A stretch of DNA of 64,000 bases. Source: WHSW01 sp033856255 (GTDB taxonomy: Bacteria > Actinomycetota > Thermoleophilia > Solirubrobacterales > 70-9). A model generated the notes under the pieces. It had not been told where the DNA came from. It ran no database searches and saw only the letters and a list, made by a program, of their open reading frames with translations. Made by a program: the position numbers and the translations under genes. How positions within the stretch are numbered: position 1 is the first letter of the stretch; each line of letters starts with the position of its first letter. Of the stretch, positions 1 to 7,195 are shown piece after piece. The DNA is taken from NCBI GenBank assembly GCA_033856255.1, contig JAWVFH010000046.1:1-64000 (forward strand), written 5' to 3'.

Positions 1-25
1 CCCGTGGCCCGATCCAAGCCACGGG
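1..25. terminator. Perfect hairpin at the window edge
   Basis: CCCGTGGC at 1-8 and GCCACGGG at 18-25 form a perfect 8-bp inverted repeat around a 9-base loop. No T-run follows. It lies 40 bases before the first gene, so it could be the terminator of an upstream gene or an operator for the sigma factor gene. The sequence alone cannot decide. Confidence 0.35.
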
Positions 26-65
26 ACGCCGCCGCCCGTAGTAACCGGTGGTGGCGAAGGAGCGC

Positions 66-1454
66 ATGACGAGAACCTCGAGACTGCAGCCGCTTGCGAG
101 AGCGGTTCTACGCACGCAGACGGATGACCGGCTGGTCGCCCTGGTGCGCGGCGGCCGGGAAGCCGCGTTCGAGGAGATCGTCCGCAGATACCGCCCCGCC
201 CTGGTGGCGTTCGCCGCCGCGTACGGCCCACCCGATCCCGAGGACGTGGTCCAGGAGAGCCTGGCCCGGTCCTGGGAGGCGCTGCGCCAGACGACTGGAG
301 AGATGCACGTGAAGGCCTGGCTCTACACAATCGTTCGCAACCGAGCGCTGAACGCCCGCCGCGACGTGCGGCCCACCGAGCAGCTGAGCGACGAGATCGA
401 CGGCGTTCGCCAGCCCCCGGAGATCCTGCTCGCCAAGGACGAGCTCGACCGCGCCGTGGCGGCGGTCGTCGCGCTACCGGAAGCGCAGCGCGAGGCCCTC
501 GTACGCAGCTCGCTCGAGGGCCACACCCACGAGCAGATCGCGGCGGCCATCGGCTCCTCCCCGGGCGCTGTGCGGCAGCTGATCTACCGCGCCCGGCTCA
601 ACGTTCGCCACGCGGTCGGAGCGGTGATCCCGCTTCCGCTGGTGGCGCTGCTGGCCGACGCCGGTGCCGGCGGCGCCGGCGCGGCGGCCGGGTCCGCGAC
701 CGCGGCGGGCGTCGGGGTGGGCGCCGCGGGCGGCGTTTCGCTGGCGACCAAAGCGGCGCTGATCGCCGCCGTCGGCGTGGTCGCCGCCGGCTCCGGGGTC
801 GCGATCAAGCACGCCCACGACTCGAGCCCCACCGACCGGGCGAAGCCGGCGGCGGCGAGCCGGTCCTCCGACACGAGCGAGGCCGGCGACCCGGCGACCG
901 CGTCCGCACTCGCGACCGCGGATGAACCCGGGGGCCAGGCCACGGTGGCGTCCGGAGACGGCGTCCCCGGACACGACTCGGGGCCCGGCCCGTCCGCGAA
1001 CAGCCAAGGCGGCGGCCCCGGGGCCCAATCCGGCCCGCAGACCACGACCGGCGACGACAACGGCGGTGGCGCGGGCCCGGGCGACGACTCGAGCGGCTCG
1101 GGATCGAGTGGCTCGGGGTCGGAGGACTCCGGTTCGGACGACGGCGGCCAGTCGGGGTCGGACGACGGCGGCCATTCGGGACCCGGTGCGGGTGGCACTT
1201 CGGGCTCCGGCGACGGCGGATCCTCCGGCTCCGGCCACGAGGGCTCGGGGAGCGGCGGCTCCTCCGGTTCGGGCGACGGCGGGTCGTCGGGTTCGGGCGA
1301 AAGCGATTCCTCCGGTTCAGGTGGCGGCGGGTCGTCCGGACCCGGCGGAGGCGACGACGACCCCGTCCTGGTCGAGCCGGTGGTCACCACGCCGACCGAG
1401 AGCAGCGGGCCGGGCAGCGGCGACGGTTCGCTCGAGCTTCCCGACGGCGACTGA
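66..1454 (+). CDS. Membrane-tethered ECF sigma factor, copy 1
   Basis: This is a 462-residue ECF-type sigma-70 factor. Region 2 lies at about residues 33-100, with the DPEDVVQES core-binding segment and WLYTIVRNRALN. Region 4 lies at about 135-182 and ends in GAVRQLIYRAR. A hydrophobic helix follows at about 229-247 (ALIAAVGVVAAGSG), then roughly 210 residues rich in Ser, Gly and Asp. The likely arrangement is a cytoplasmic sigma part, one membrane span and an exported acidic tail, so release by proteolysis is a reasonable inference. ATG 66 is preferred because AAGGAG lies just upstream; GTG 48 is the alternative. The next gene is a paralogue, and no separate anti-sigma gene is visible. Confidence 0.85.
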   Translation: MTRTSRLQPLARAVLRTQTDDRLVALVRGGREAAFEEIVRRYRPALVAFAAAYGPPDPEDVVQESLARSWEALRQTTGEMHVKAWLYTIVRNRALNARRDVRPTEQLSDEIDGVRQPPEILLAKDELDRAVAAVVALPEAQREALVRSSLEGHTHEQIAAAIGSSPGAVRQLIYRARLNVRHAVGAVIPLPLVALLADAGAGGAGAAAGSATAAGVGVGAAGGVSLATKAALIAAVGVVAAGSGVAIKHAHDSSPTDRAKPAAASRSSDTSEAGDPATASALATADEPGGQATVASGDGVPGHDSGPGPSANSQGGGPGAQSGPQTTTGDDNGGGAGPGDDSSGSGSSGSGSEDSGSDDGGQSGSDDGGHSGPGAGGTSGSGDGGSSGSGHEGSGSGGSSGSGDGGSSGSGESDSSGSGGGGSSGPGGGDDDPVLVEPVVTTPTESSGPGSGDGSLELPDGD

Positions 1455-1462
1455 CAAACCCG

Positions 1463-1490
1463 CCCGCGGCGGCGTGACTTTTGCCGCGGG
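1463..1490 (+). terminator. GC hairpin after first sigma gene
   Basis: CCCGCGGC at 1463-1470 pairs perfectly with GCCGCGGG at 1483-1490 around a 12-base loop, starting 9 bases after the stop codon. There is no strong T-run. The loop contains CGTGA, the upstream half of the promoter-like element described at 1473-1511, so terminator and promoter are superimposed. Confidence 0.5.
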
Positions 1491-1511
1491 CCAGGGTTGA
1501 CCGAGTAGACA
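1473..1511 (+). promoter_or_regulatory. Candidate ECF promoter of second sigma gene
   Basis: CGTGA (1473-1477), 17 unrelated bases, GGTTGACC (1495-1502) and then GAGTAGACA. The same order and exact spacing recur at 2877-2915 before the calcium-repeat protein. The repeated bipartite layout is what a sigma-factor-specific -35/-10 pair would look like. That one of the two adjacent sigma factors reads it is inference. Confidence 0.55.
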
Positions 1512-1557
1512 GATGGACGCCCTGCCGCCAACCTGTGCGCTGGAGGGAATGCCACCG

Positions 1558-2841
1558 ATGGCGCCGACCGCAACCTTGAAGCCGCTCGCGCGGGCCGTCG
1601 TCGGCACCCAGTCCGACGCCCGCCTGGTGGTCCTGACCAGGGGCGGCAGCGAGGATGCCTTCGCCGAGATAGTCCGCCGCCACCGTCCCGGCCTGCTGCG
1701 CTTCGCGCGCTCGCTGGGGTCCGGCGAGCGCTCCGAGGACGTGGTCCAGGACGGCCTGGTCCGCGCCTGGCGGGCGCTGCGCGCCTCGGATGCCGAGATC
1801 GACCTGCGGCCGTGGCTGACGACGATCGTGCGCAACCGCGCGCTCAGCGCCCACGCCTCGGCGCGACACCACGAGCAGCTCGACGAGATGATCGACGGCG
1901 TCCGCCAGCCGAGCGACATCGCGCTCCTGCACGAGGAGCTGCGCTCGGCGGTGAGCGCCGTCAACTCGCTGCCCGAAGGCCAGCGGCGGGCGCTCGTCCT
2001 CAGCGCGCTGCAGGGCGAGAGCCACGAGCGGATCGCCGAGGAGCTCGAGACCACCCCCGGCGCGGTCCGCCAGCTGATCTTCCGGGCCCGGACCGGCCTC
2101 CGCGACGGGCTCGGCGCGCTCGTCCCGCTGCCGGCGGTCCGCGGCCTGCTCGAGCTCACCGGGCAGGGGACGGCGGCGGGCGGCGCCGCGGGCGGGTCGG
2201 TGGCAGCGATCGCGGGCGGCGGGGGCGGCTCGATCGCACTCAAGGCGATCACCGTGGTCGCCGTCGGCGCCGCGGTGGCCGGCTCCGGGATCGCGATTCA
2301 GCGCGATCGGAGCGACGTCGAGAAGCCGGCCCCCGCCAAGCAGAGCGCGGCTTCGTCGCCGGCTTCGGATGCGGTCACGACGGCCGCGGCCGACCCGGCC
2401 ACCGCCGGCGCCTCGGCGGCGCCCGTGAAGACGACCTCAACCGCCGCCGCCGGCTCGACCACCCCTCCCGGCGCGGCCACGACCGGCAGCGCATCTGTCT
2501 CCGGGGCCCAGGCGCAGACCGGCCAGCAGACCGTCCCGGCCGGAGGCGGCGCCCCGCCTGCCGATCAGGCGGGGACCGGTACCCGCGACGGCGGGCCGGC
2601 TCCGACGGGGGCGCCTCAGCAACAGACGGCGAACCCGCCGCCACCGGCGCCACCCCAGGATCACCACGGCGGCGGCCAGACGGCGCCCACGGGCCCGCAG
2701 ACCGTCCAGCCTCCGCCACCCGCAGGCCAGTTTCAGCAGCCGTACGACGGGCACCAGATGCAGCCGTCGGGCGTCGACCTGGACGTGTCGGAAGACGGCC
2801 AGCTCGGCGAGCTCGGATCCGACACTCCGCGCCACCGCTGA
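1558..2841 (+). CDS. Membrane-tethered ECF sigma factor, copy 2
   Basis: A 427-residue paralogue of the preceding gene; both begin with an LKPLARAV/LQPLARAV-type segment. Sigma region 2 spans about residues 33-100 (RSEDVVQDGLVRAW, WLTTIVRNRALS) and region 4 about 135-182 (TTPGAVRQLIFRAR). A predicted membrane helix lies at about 227-247 (ALKAITVVAVGAAVAGSG). A Thr/Ala/Pro/Gln-rich tail of about 175 residues follows. The tail differs completely in composition from that of copy 1, although the sigma parts match closely, so the two may sense different things. ATG 1558 is chosen because GGAGGG at 1542-1547 is 10 bases upstream; ATG 1549 would be too close to it. Confidence 0.85.
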   Translation: MAPTATLKPLARAVVGTQSDARLVVLTRGGSEDAFAEIVRRHRPGLLRFARSLGSGERSEDVVQDGLVRAWRALRASDAEIDLRPWLTTIVRNRALSAHASARHHEQLDEMIDGVRQPSDIALLHEELRSAVSAVNSLPEGQRRALVLSALQGESHERIAEELETTPGAVRQLIFRARTGLRDGLGALVPLPAVRGLLELTGQGTAAGGAAGGSVAAIAGGGGGSIALKAITVVAVGAAVAGSGIAIQRDRSDVEKPAPAKQSAASSPASDAVTTAAADPATAGASAAPVKTTSTAAAGSTTPPGAATTGSASVSGAQAQTGQQTVPAGGGAPPADQAGTGTRDGGPAPTGAPQQQTANPPPPAPPQDHHGGGQTAPTGPQTVQPPPPAGQFQQPYDGHQMQPSGVDLDVSEDGQLGELGSDTPRHR

Positions 2842-2876
2842 GCTCCGGCGCCGGACGGCGCAACTCCTCGCTCCTC

Positions 2877-2915
2877 CGTGATCCCGCCCGCCCCGGGAGG
2901 TTGACCGGGCAGACA
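2877..2915 (+). promoter_or_regulatory. Candidate ECF promoter of calcium-repeat gene
   Basis: CGTGA (2877-2881), 17 bases, GGTTGACC (2899-2906), then GGGCAGACA. It matches the element at 1473-1511 in both blocks and in spacing. It ends 24 bases before the ATG at 2940, a fitting distance for a promoter followed by a short leader with AGGAGG. Confidence 0.55.
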
Positions 2916-2939
2916 ACCACCCACCACCAGGAGGCGGAG

Positions 2940-3599
2940 ATGATCGGTAAGAGACGACCAAGGAGCACGAGGTTCGCCTGGGCGACGGTCGCGGCGGTGG
3001 CCCTAAGCCTCGGCGCGATGGCGGCGACGGGCGCGGCCAAGGATCGCAACGGCGACGGGCTCCCCGACCGCTGGGAGCGCCACAACGACCTCTCGCTGCA
3101 GGTTGACCAGGCCCGCCGCGACCAGGACGGCGACCAGCTCCGCAACCGGGGCGAATACCGAGCCGGCATGGACCCGCGCGATGCGGACACCGACGGCGAC
3201 GGCATCCCCGACGGCGAAGAGGGCGCCGGGACGATCACGGCCTGGGACCCGGACACGGGCGAGCTGACGATCAACACGTTCGGCGGCGAGTCGGTCACCG
3301 GCACGGTCACCGACGAAACCCAGATCGAGTGCCGCAACGACGACGGCACCCAGCCGGACGACCCCGCCGACGAGGTGTCGAAGCACCCGTCCGGCGATCC
3401 CACGACTCCCTCCGGCAGCGATCCGGTCGCCCCCTCCGGTGCGCCGGCGCAGCAAGGGGGACCCGACCATGCGGGCGAGCACGACTGTGACGGCTCGAAC
3501 TGCTCGGTCGACGACCTCGCCGTCGACGGCGCCGTCAGCGAGGCGAGCCTCAAGCTCACCTCCGACGGACTCGTCTTCGTCGAGATCCAGCTCGGCTAG
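2940..3599 (+). CDS. Secreted protein with thrombospondin type 3-like calcium repeats
   Basis: The 219-residue product starts with a basic segment and a hydrophobic stretch (TVAAVALSLGAMAATGAA), a typical export signal. Three Asp-rich calcium-binding loops follow at about residues 37-90: DRNGDGLPDRWE, DQDGDQLRNRGE and DTDGDGIPDGEE. The rest is an unrecognised acidic domain with four cysteines in the second half. AGGAGG at 2929-2934 sits 5 bases before the ATG. The promoter-like element it shares with the sigma gene suggests it is a target of that sigma factor (inference). A cell-surface or extracellular role is likely; no enzyme activity is evident. Confidence 0.75.
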   Translation: MIGKRRPRSTRFAWATVAAVALSLGAMAATGAAKDRNGDGLPDRWERHNDLSLQVDQARRDQDGDQLRNRGEYRAGMDPRDADTDGDGIPDGEEGAGTITAWDPDTGELTINTFGGESVTGTVTDETQIECRNDDGTQPDDPADEVSKHPSGDPTTPSGSDPVAPSGAPAQQGGPDHAGEHDCDGSNCSVDDLAVDGAVSEASLKLTSDGLVFVEIQLG

Positions 3600-3627
3600 T
3601 TCAGCCAACCCCGAAGCCGAGTGATGA

Positions 3628-3653
3628 CGAGGGCGGCCTGCGGGCCGCCCTCG
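3628..3653. terminator. Bidirectional terminator between convergent genes
   Basis: An 11-bp perfect stem, CGAGGGCGGCC and GGCCGCCCTCG, closes on a four-base loop. It lies between the stop of the calcium-repeat gene and the stop codon of polA, which begins at the next base. TT follows on the plus strand. The position suits termination from both sides. Confidence 0.8.
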
Positions 3654-6269
3654 TTACTTGGCGGCCAGCCAGTCGGCGCCGACGCCGACGTCGACCGCGA
3701 GGGGCGGATCGAGCTCGAAGGCGCCGACCATCTCGGCGCGGGCGATCTCCGCCGCCCGGTCCATCTCCGCCTCGGGCCCCTCGAACAGCAGCTCGTCGTG
3801 GATCTGCAGCACGAGCTCGGTCTCCAGCCCGGCGGCCGCGATCTCGCGATGGCAGTTGACCATCGCCACCTTGATGATGTCCGCCGCGGTCCCCTGGATC
3901 ACGGTGTTGACGGCGAGCCGCTCGCCCAGCCCGCGCCGCTGCGGGTTGCCCGAGCGCAGCTCGGGGATGTTGCGTCGCCGGCCCATCAGCGTGGTCACGA
4001 AGCCGCGCTCCGCGGCATCGGCGATCGTCGTCTCGATGAACACCTTGACCGCCGGGAAGCGCTCGAAGTAGCGCTCGATGTAAGTCGCCGCCTCGTCGCG
4101 CTCGATGTTGAGCCGGTCGGCGAGCCCGAAGGCCGAGAGGCCGTAGGCGATCCCGTAGTTGACCATCTTCGCCTTCGAGCGCTCGGCCGGGGTGATCGCG
4201 TCGGGGTCGGCGCCGATGATCCCGGCGGCGGTGGCGCTGTGGACGTCCTCACCCGAGGCGAAGATCTGGCGCAGCACGTCTTCGCCGGCGACGTGGGCGA
4301 GGACCCGCAGCTCGACCTGGTTGTAGTCGCAGGAGAGCAACCGATTGCCCTCGCCGGCGATGAAGCAGGCGCGGACGGGGCGCCCGACCTCGGAGCGGAT
4401 CGGGATGTTCTGGAGGTTCGGGTTGGTGCTCGATAGGCGCCCGGTCGCCGCCGTCACCTGATTGAACGTGGTGTGGATCCGGGAGTCCGAATCGACCAGG
4501 GTGGGCAGCGAGTCGAGGTAGGTGTTCTTGAGCTTCGTCAGCTCGCGCCAGCGCTCGACCCGGGCGACGATCGGATGCTCGTCGCGCAGCTGGCCGAGCA
4601 CCCGGGCGTCGGTGGAGAAGCCGGTCTTGCCGCGCCGCTTCTTCGTCAGCCCGAGCTCGTCGAAGAAGACCGTCGCGAGCTGCTGCGGCGATCCGATCGT
4701 GAACTCATGGCCGGCGTCCTCGTAGATCTGCGCCTCGAGCTCGGCGATCTGCTCCTCCATCCCGGCGCCGATCTCGGCCAGGCGCTCGGTGTCGAGGCGG
4801 AGGCCGATCCGCTCCATCTCGGCGAGCACCTCGATCAGCGGCATCTCGACCTCGTTCAGCAGCCGTTCGACCCCGAACTCGCCCAGCCGCGCCCGCTGGC
4901 GCTCGGCGAGCTCGCCCGCGAGCCGCGCGTCGACCGCCGGGTCGCCGGCGGCGTCGCCCTCGTCGGCGGCGAGGCTGAGCTGGCCCTCCTCGGCGCCGGC
5001 GGGCGCCGCGGCGAGCCCGGCGTCGGCGGCCAGCTCGTGGAGCTCGTAGGTGCGTCGCGCGGGGTCGATCAGGTAGGCGGCGACCATCGTGTCGTGGGCG
5101 AGGTCGAGGCCCGCCGGCCGGGAAGCGGCGAGCAGGCTGTCGGGTCCGTGCCCGCCCAGGCCCTTGATGTCGTGACCGATGATCGGGTGGGAGCGCAGGC
5201 CGTCCGCCAGGCCCGCGAGGTCGGATGCGTCGCCGGTGACCATCTTGGTGCCGTTCCCCGCCGCCCAGCGCCCGCCGGCGATCGCCAGCGAGATCGGGCC
5301 GTCGCCGAGGTCGGCCGGGGTGCCCTCCTGCGCCTCGACCTCGATCGTCTCCTCGACCATCCGCCCGGGCACGACCTCCTCCCACTCGTCGTCGAGGCGC
5401 TGGATCACGGCCCGGAGCTCGAACTGGTTGGCGGCGTCGCGCAGCATCGAGCGATCGGGCGAGCCGCGCAGCTCCTGAGTGATCATCAGCGGCACGTCGA
5501 CGTCCTCAACCATCGTCGCCAGCTGCTTGGAGACCCTGGCGTCGTCGGCGTGCTCGATCAGGTTCTGCTTGCGCTTCGCGCCCGAGATCTGGTCGACCGA
5601 GCCGAGCACGTCCTCGAGCGAGCCGAACTCCTGCAGCAGCGTGGCGGCGGTCTTGTCGCCGATTCCGGGGACGCCTGGGATGTTGTCGGAGGTATCGCCC
5701 TTGAGCCCGATGAAGTCGGTGACCAGCTCGGGCGGGATGCCGTAGCGCTCGACTACACCCTCTCGGTCGTAGACCTTGGTGTCGGTGACCCCGCGCGAGG
5801 TGGTCATCACCTTGACCCCGTCGCGGACGAGCTGGTAGACGTCGCGGTCGCCGGAGACGATCATCACCGGGACGCCGGCGTCCGACGCCTGGCGGGCAAG
5901 GGTCGCGATCACGTCGTCGGCCTCGTAGCCCTCGACATCGACGTTCTTGAACCCGAACGCCTCGGCGAGCGGCGCCAGATGCGGCCACTGCTCCTTGAGC
6001 AGGTCGGGGCGCGACTTGCGCTGCGACTTGTACTCCGCGTAGACCTTCTCCCGCCCTGACCAACCCCGGTCCCAGGCCACGATCACCGCCTTCGGCGAGT
6101 GGTCGATGAGGATCTTGGCCATCATCGAGGCGAAGCCGTAGATCGCGTTGGTCGGCCGCCCATCGGCGGTCGCGATTGATTCAGGCAGCGCGAAGAAGGC
6201 CCGGTAGGCGAGCGAGTTCCCATCGATCAGGAACACCTCCTCGTTCTTCCCGTTGTCCTTCTTTGCCAT
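3654..6269 (-). CDS. polA: DNA polymerase I
   Basis: The 871-residue product has the PolA layout: N-terminal 5'-3' exonuclease (FLIDGNSLAYRAFFALP, then GLKGDTSDNIPGVPGIG), a middle exonuclease-like domain and a C-terminal polymerase. Polymerase motifs are clear: DYNQVELRVLAH (A), KMVNYGIAYGLS (B) and QIHDELLFE (C). The middle domain lacks the acidic DxE and YxxxD residues of the 3'-5' exonuclease (IGHDIKGLGG is all that resembles motif II), so proofreading is probably absent, as in many actinobacterial PolA proteins. ATG 6269 is chosen because the product then starts just before the conserved FLIDGN; the frame stays open further upstream into the preceding gene. It follows the DUF559 gene by 10 bases, probably on one mRNA. 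Confidence 0.97.
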   Translation of the reverse strand: MAKKDNGKNEEVFLIDGNSLAYRAFFALPESIATADGRPTNAIYGFASMMAKILIDHSPKAVIVAWDRGWSGREKVYAEYKSQRKSRPDLLKEQWPHLAPLAEAFGFKNVDVEGYEADDVIATLARQASDAGVPVMIVSGDRDVYQLVRDGVKVMTTSRGVTDTKVYDREGVVERYGIPPELVTDFIGLKGDTSDNIPGVPGIGDKTAATLLQEFGSLEDVLGSVDQISGAKRKQNLIEHADDARVSKQLATMVEDVDVPLMITQELRGSPDRSMLRDAANQFELRAVIQRLDDEWEEVVPGRMVEETIEVEAQEGTPADLGDGPISLAIAGGRWAAGNGTKMVTGDASDLAGLADGLRSHPIIGHDIKGLGGHGPDSLLAASRPAGLDLAHDTMVAAYLIDPARRTYELHELAADAGLAAAPAGAEEGQLSLAADEGDAAGDPAVDARLAGELAERQRARLGEFGVERLLNEVEMPLIEVLAEMERIGLRLDTERLAEIGAGMEEQIAELEAQIYEDAGHEFTIGSPQQLATVFFDELGLTKKRRGKTGFSTDARVLGQLRDEHPIVARVERWRELTKLKNTYLDSLPTLVDSDSRIHTTFNQVTAATGRLSSTNPNLQNIPIRSEVGRPVRACFIAGEGNRLLSCDYNQVELRVLAHVAGEDVLRQIFASGEDVHSATAAGIIGADPDAITPAERSKAKMVNYGIAYGLSAFGLADRLNIERDEAATYIERYFERFPAVKVFIETTIADAAERGFVTTLMGRRRNIPELRSGNPQRRGLGERLAVNTVIQGTAADIIKVAMVNCHREIAAAGLETELVLQIHDELLFEGPEAEMDRAAEIARAEMVGAFELDPPLAVDVGVGADWLAAK

Positions 6270-6279
6270 CCATTCGATC

Positions 6280-7119
6280 TTATGGGGCGGAATTGGCAAG
6301 TAGGGAGAGGAGGTCGCGGGCGATTCCAGCAGGGTCGCCTTCGATCCGGCTGTCGTCGAAGCGGACGACGGTAAAGCCGAGGAGTTCCAGCTCGACGTCC
6401 CGGTCGCGGTCGTCGCGGAACGCCTGCCTGCCCCGGTGGTAGGCGTAGCCGTCGGTCTCGACGACAAGCCGCTCGCGACGCCAGAGGAAATCGACGCGGA
6501 AGCGGGATATGCGGGCGTTCTTTTCAGGTAGGGGGACGCCGTAGCGGACGCAGATGGCGAAGAAGTCGTCCTCCAGGTCGCTGTCCGTCTTCGTCGAGAC
6601 GTGGTCGTTGGAGAGCGGCAGGCCGCGAGCCTCCGCCTCGCGGATGGCGCGCCTGAGCTCGGCGGGTGTTGCGACGCGCTTCAGGTCGGCGAGGGTGCGG
6701 GCGGGCATCGTCACCGGGATGCCATCGCGGATCGTGGTGCGGGTGGCCGCGAGGGTGCGCGAGCGGTAGATGCGGATTCCCTTTCTGGGCGTTGGATGGG
6801 CTGGGTAGGGGACGGTGATCTGCGGGTCGGCGCCGTTTGGGCGCAGGAGCCGCCAGAGTTCCGCGGCGCTGCGGTGCGACAGGACGGAGTTGCGAACTGC
6901 GACCGTCGCCGCCTTCCATCGAGCGTGGTGGGTCAATTCGGGGTGTCCCACCGCGTAGACGCCGCGGTGGACCGGGAACAACCGACCTGACGCGACGCGC
7001 CTTGGGACCGCCTGCCGTGACAGGCCGCAACGAAGCAGTTGCTCAAGCGTCACCAGTCCGTGCTGCCGCCCCGCAACTCGGGCGACGAGGGCGTCGGGCG
7101 TGGTGGGTTTGTCCCGCAT
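6280..7119 (-). CDS. AbiEi-like winged-helix plus DUF559 nuclease-fold protein
   Basis: The 279-residue product joins two recognisable parts. Residues 8-85 resemble the AbiEi-type antitoxin winged helix (GRQHGLVTLEQLLRCG, then GRLFPVHRGVYAVGH). The C-terminal 110 residues resemble the DUF559/Vsr-like endonuclease fold (RFRVDFLWRRERLVVETDGY, then GFTVVRFDD). No partner toxin lies next to it. The ATG used here falls inside the loop of a palindromic repeat (7100-7138), and the repeat arm encodes residues DKPTT. It lies just upstream of polA. The activity is unknown; autoregulation through the palindrome is inferred from what is known of AbiEi. Confidence 0.8.
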   Translation of the reverse strand: MRDKPTTPDALVARVAGRQHGLVTLEQLLRCGLSRQAVPRRVASGRLFPVHRGVYAVGHPELTHHARWKAATVAVRNSVLSHRSAAELWRLLRPNGADPQITVPYPAHPTPRKGIRIYRSRTLAATRTTIRDGIPVTMPARTLADLKRVATPAELRRAIREAEARGLPLSNDHVSTKTDSDLEDDFFAICVRYGVPLPEKNARISRFRVDFLWRRERLVVETDGYAYHRGRQAFRDDRDRDVELELLGFTVVRFDDSRIEGDPAGIARDLLSLLANSAP

Positions 7120-7138
7120 ACCGGTACAAACCCCCCAC
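7100..7138. repeat. Dispersed palindrome with GTGGTGGGTTTGT arms, copy 1
   Basis: Left arm GTGGTGGGTTTGT (7100-7112), 13-base loop, right arm ACAAACCCCCCAC (7126-7138), with one mismatch. A perfect copy with the same arm and loop lengths occurs at 43565-43603. The loop holds the ATG of the AbiEi/DUF559 gene on the minus strand. It may be an operator or a mobile palindrome. Confidence 0.8.
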
Positions 7139-7180
7139 ACAGGCCCGGCCGCCCCCCTTACCCAGCCCAATCCGCCTGCA

Positions 7181-7186
7181 TAGACT
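7181..7186 (+). promoter_or_regulatory. Leaderless -10 box of malic enzyme gene
   Basis: TAGACT ends 9 bases before the ATG at 7196 and no ribosome binding site is present, so transcription should begin almost at the start codon. No good -35 is visible. Confidence 0.5.
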
Positions 7187-7195
7187 CCAGCGCCC

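Noticed and set aside
474..1238. A minus-strand frame opposite the first sigma gene
   Set aside because: It is Arg/Ala/Val-rich and has no recognisable motif; the plus strand has intact sigma regions 2 and 4.
3621..4436. A plus-strand frame that starts in the terminator and runs over the end of polA
   Set aside because: It begins inside the hairpin at 3628-3653 and is antisense to the polymerase motifs of polA.
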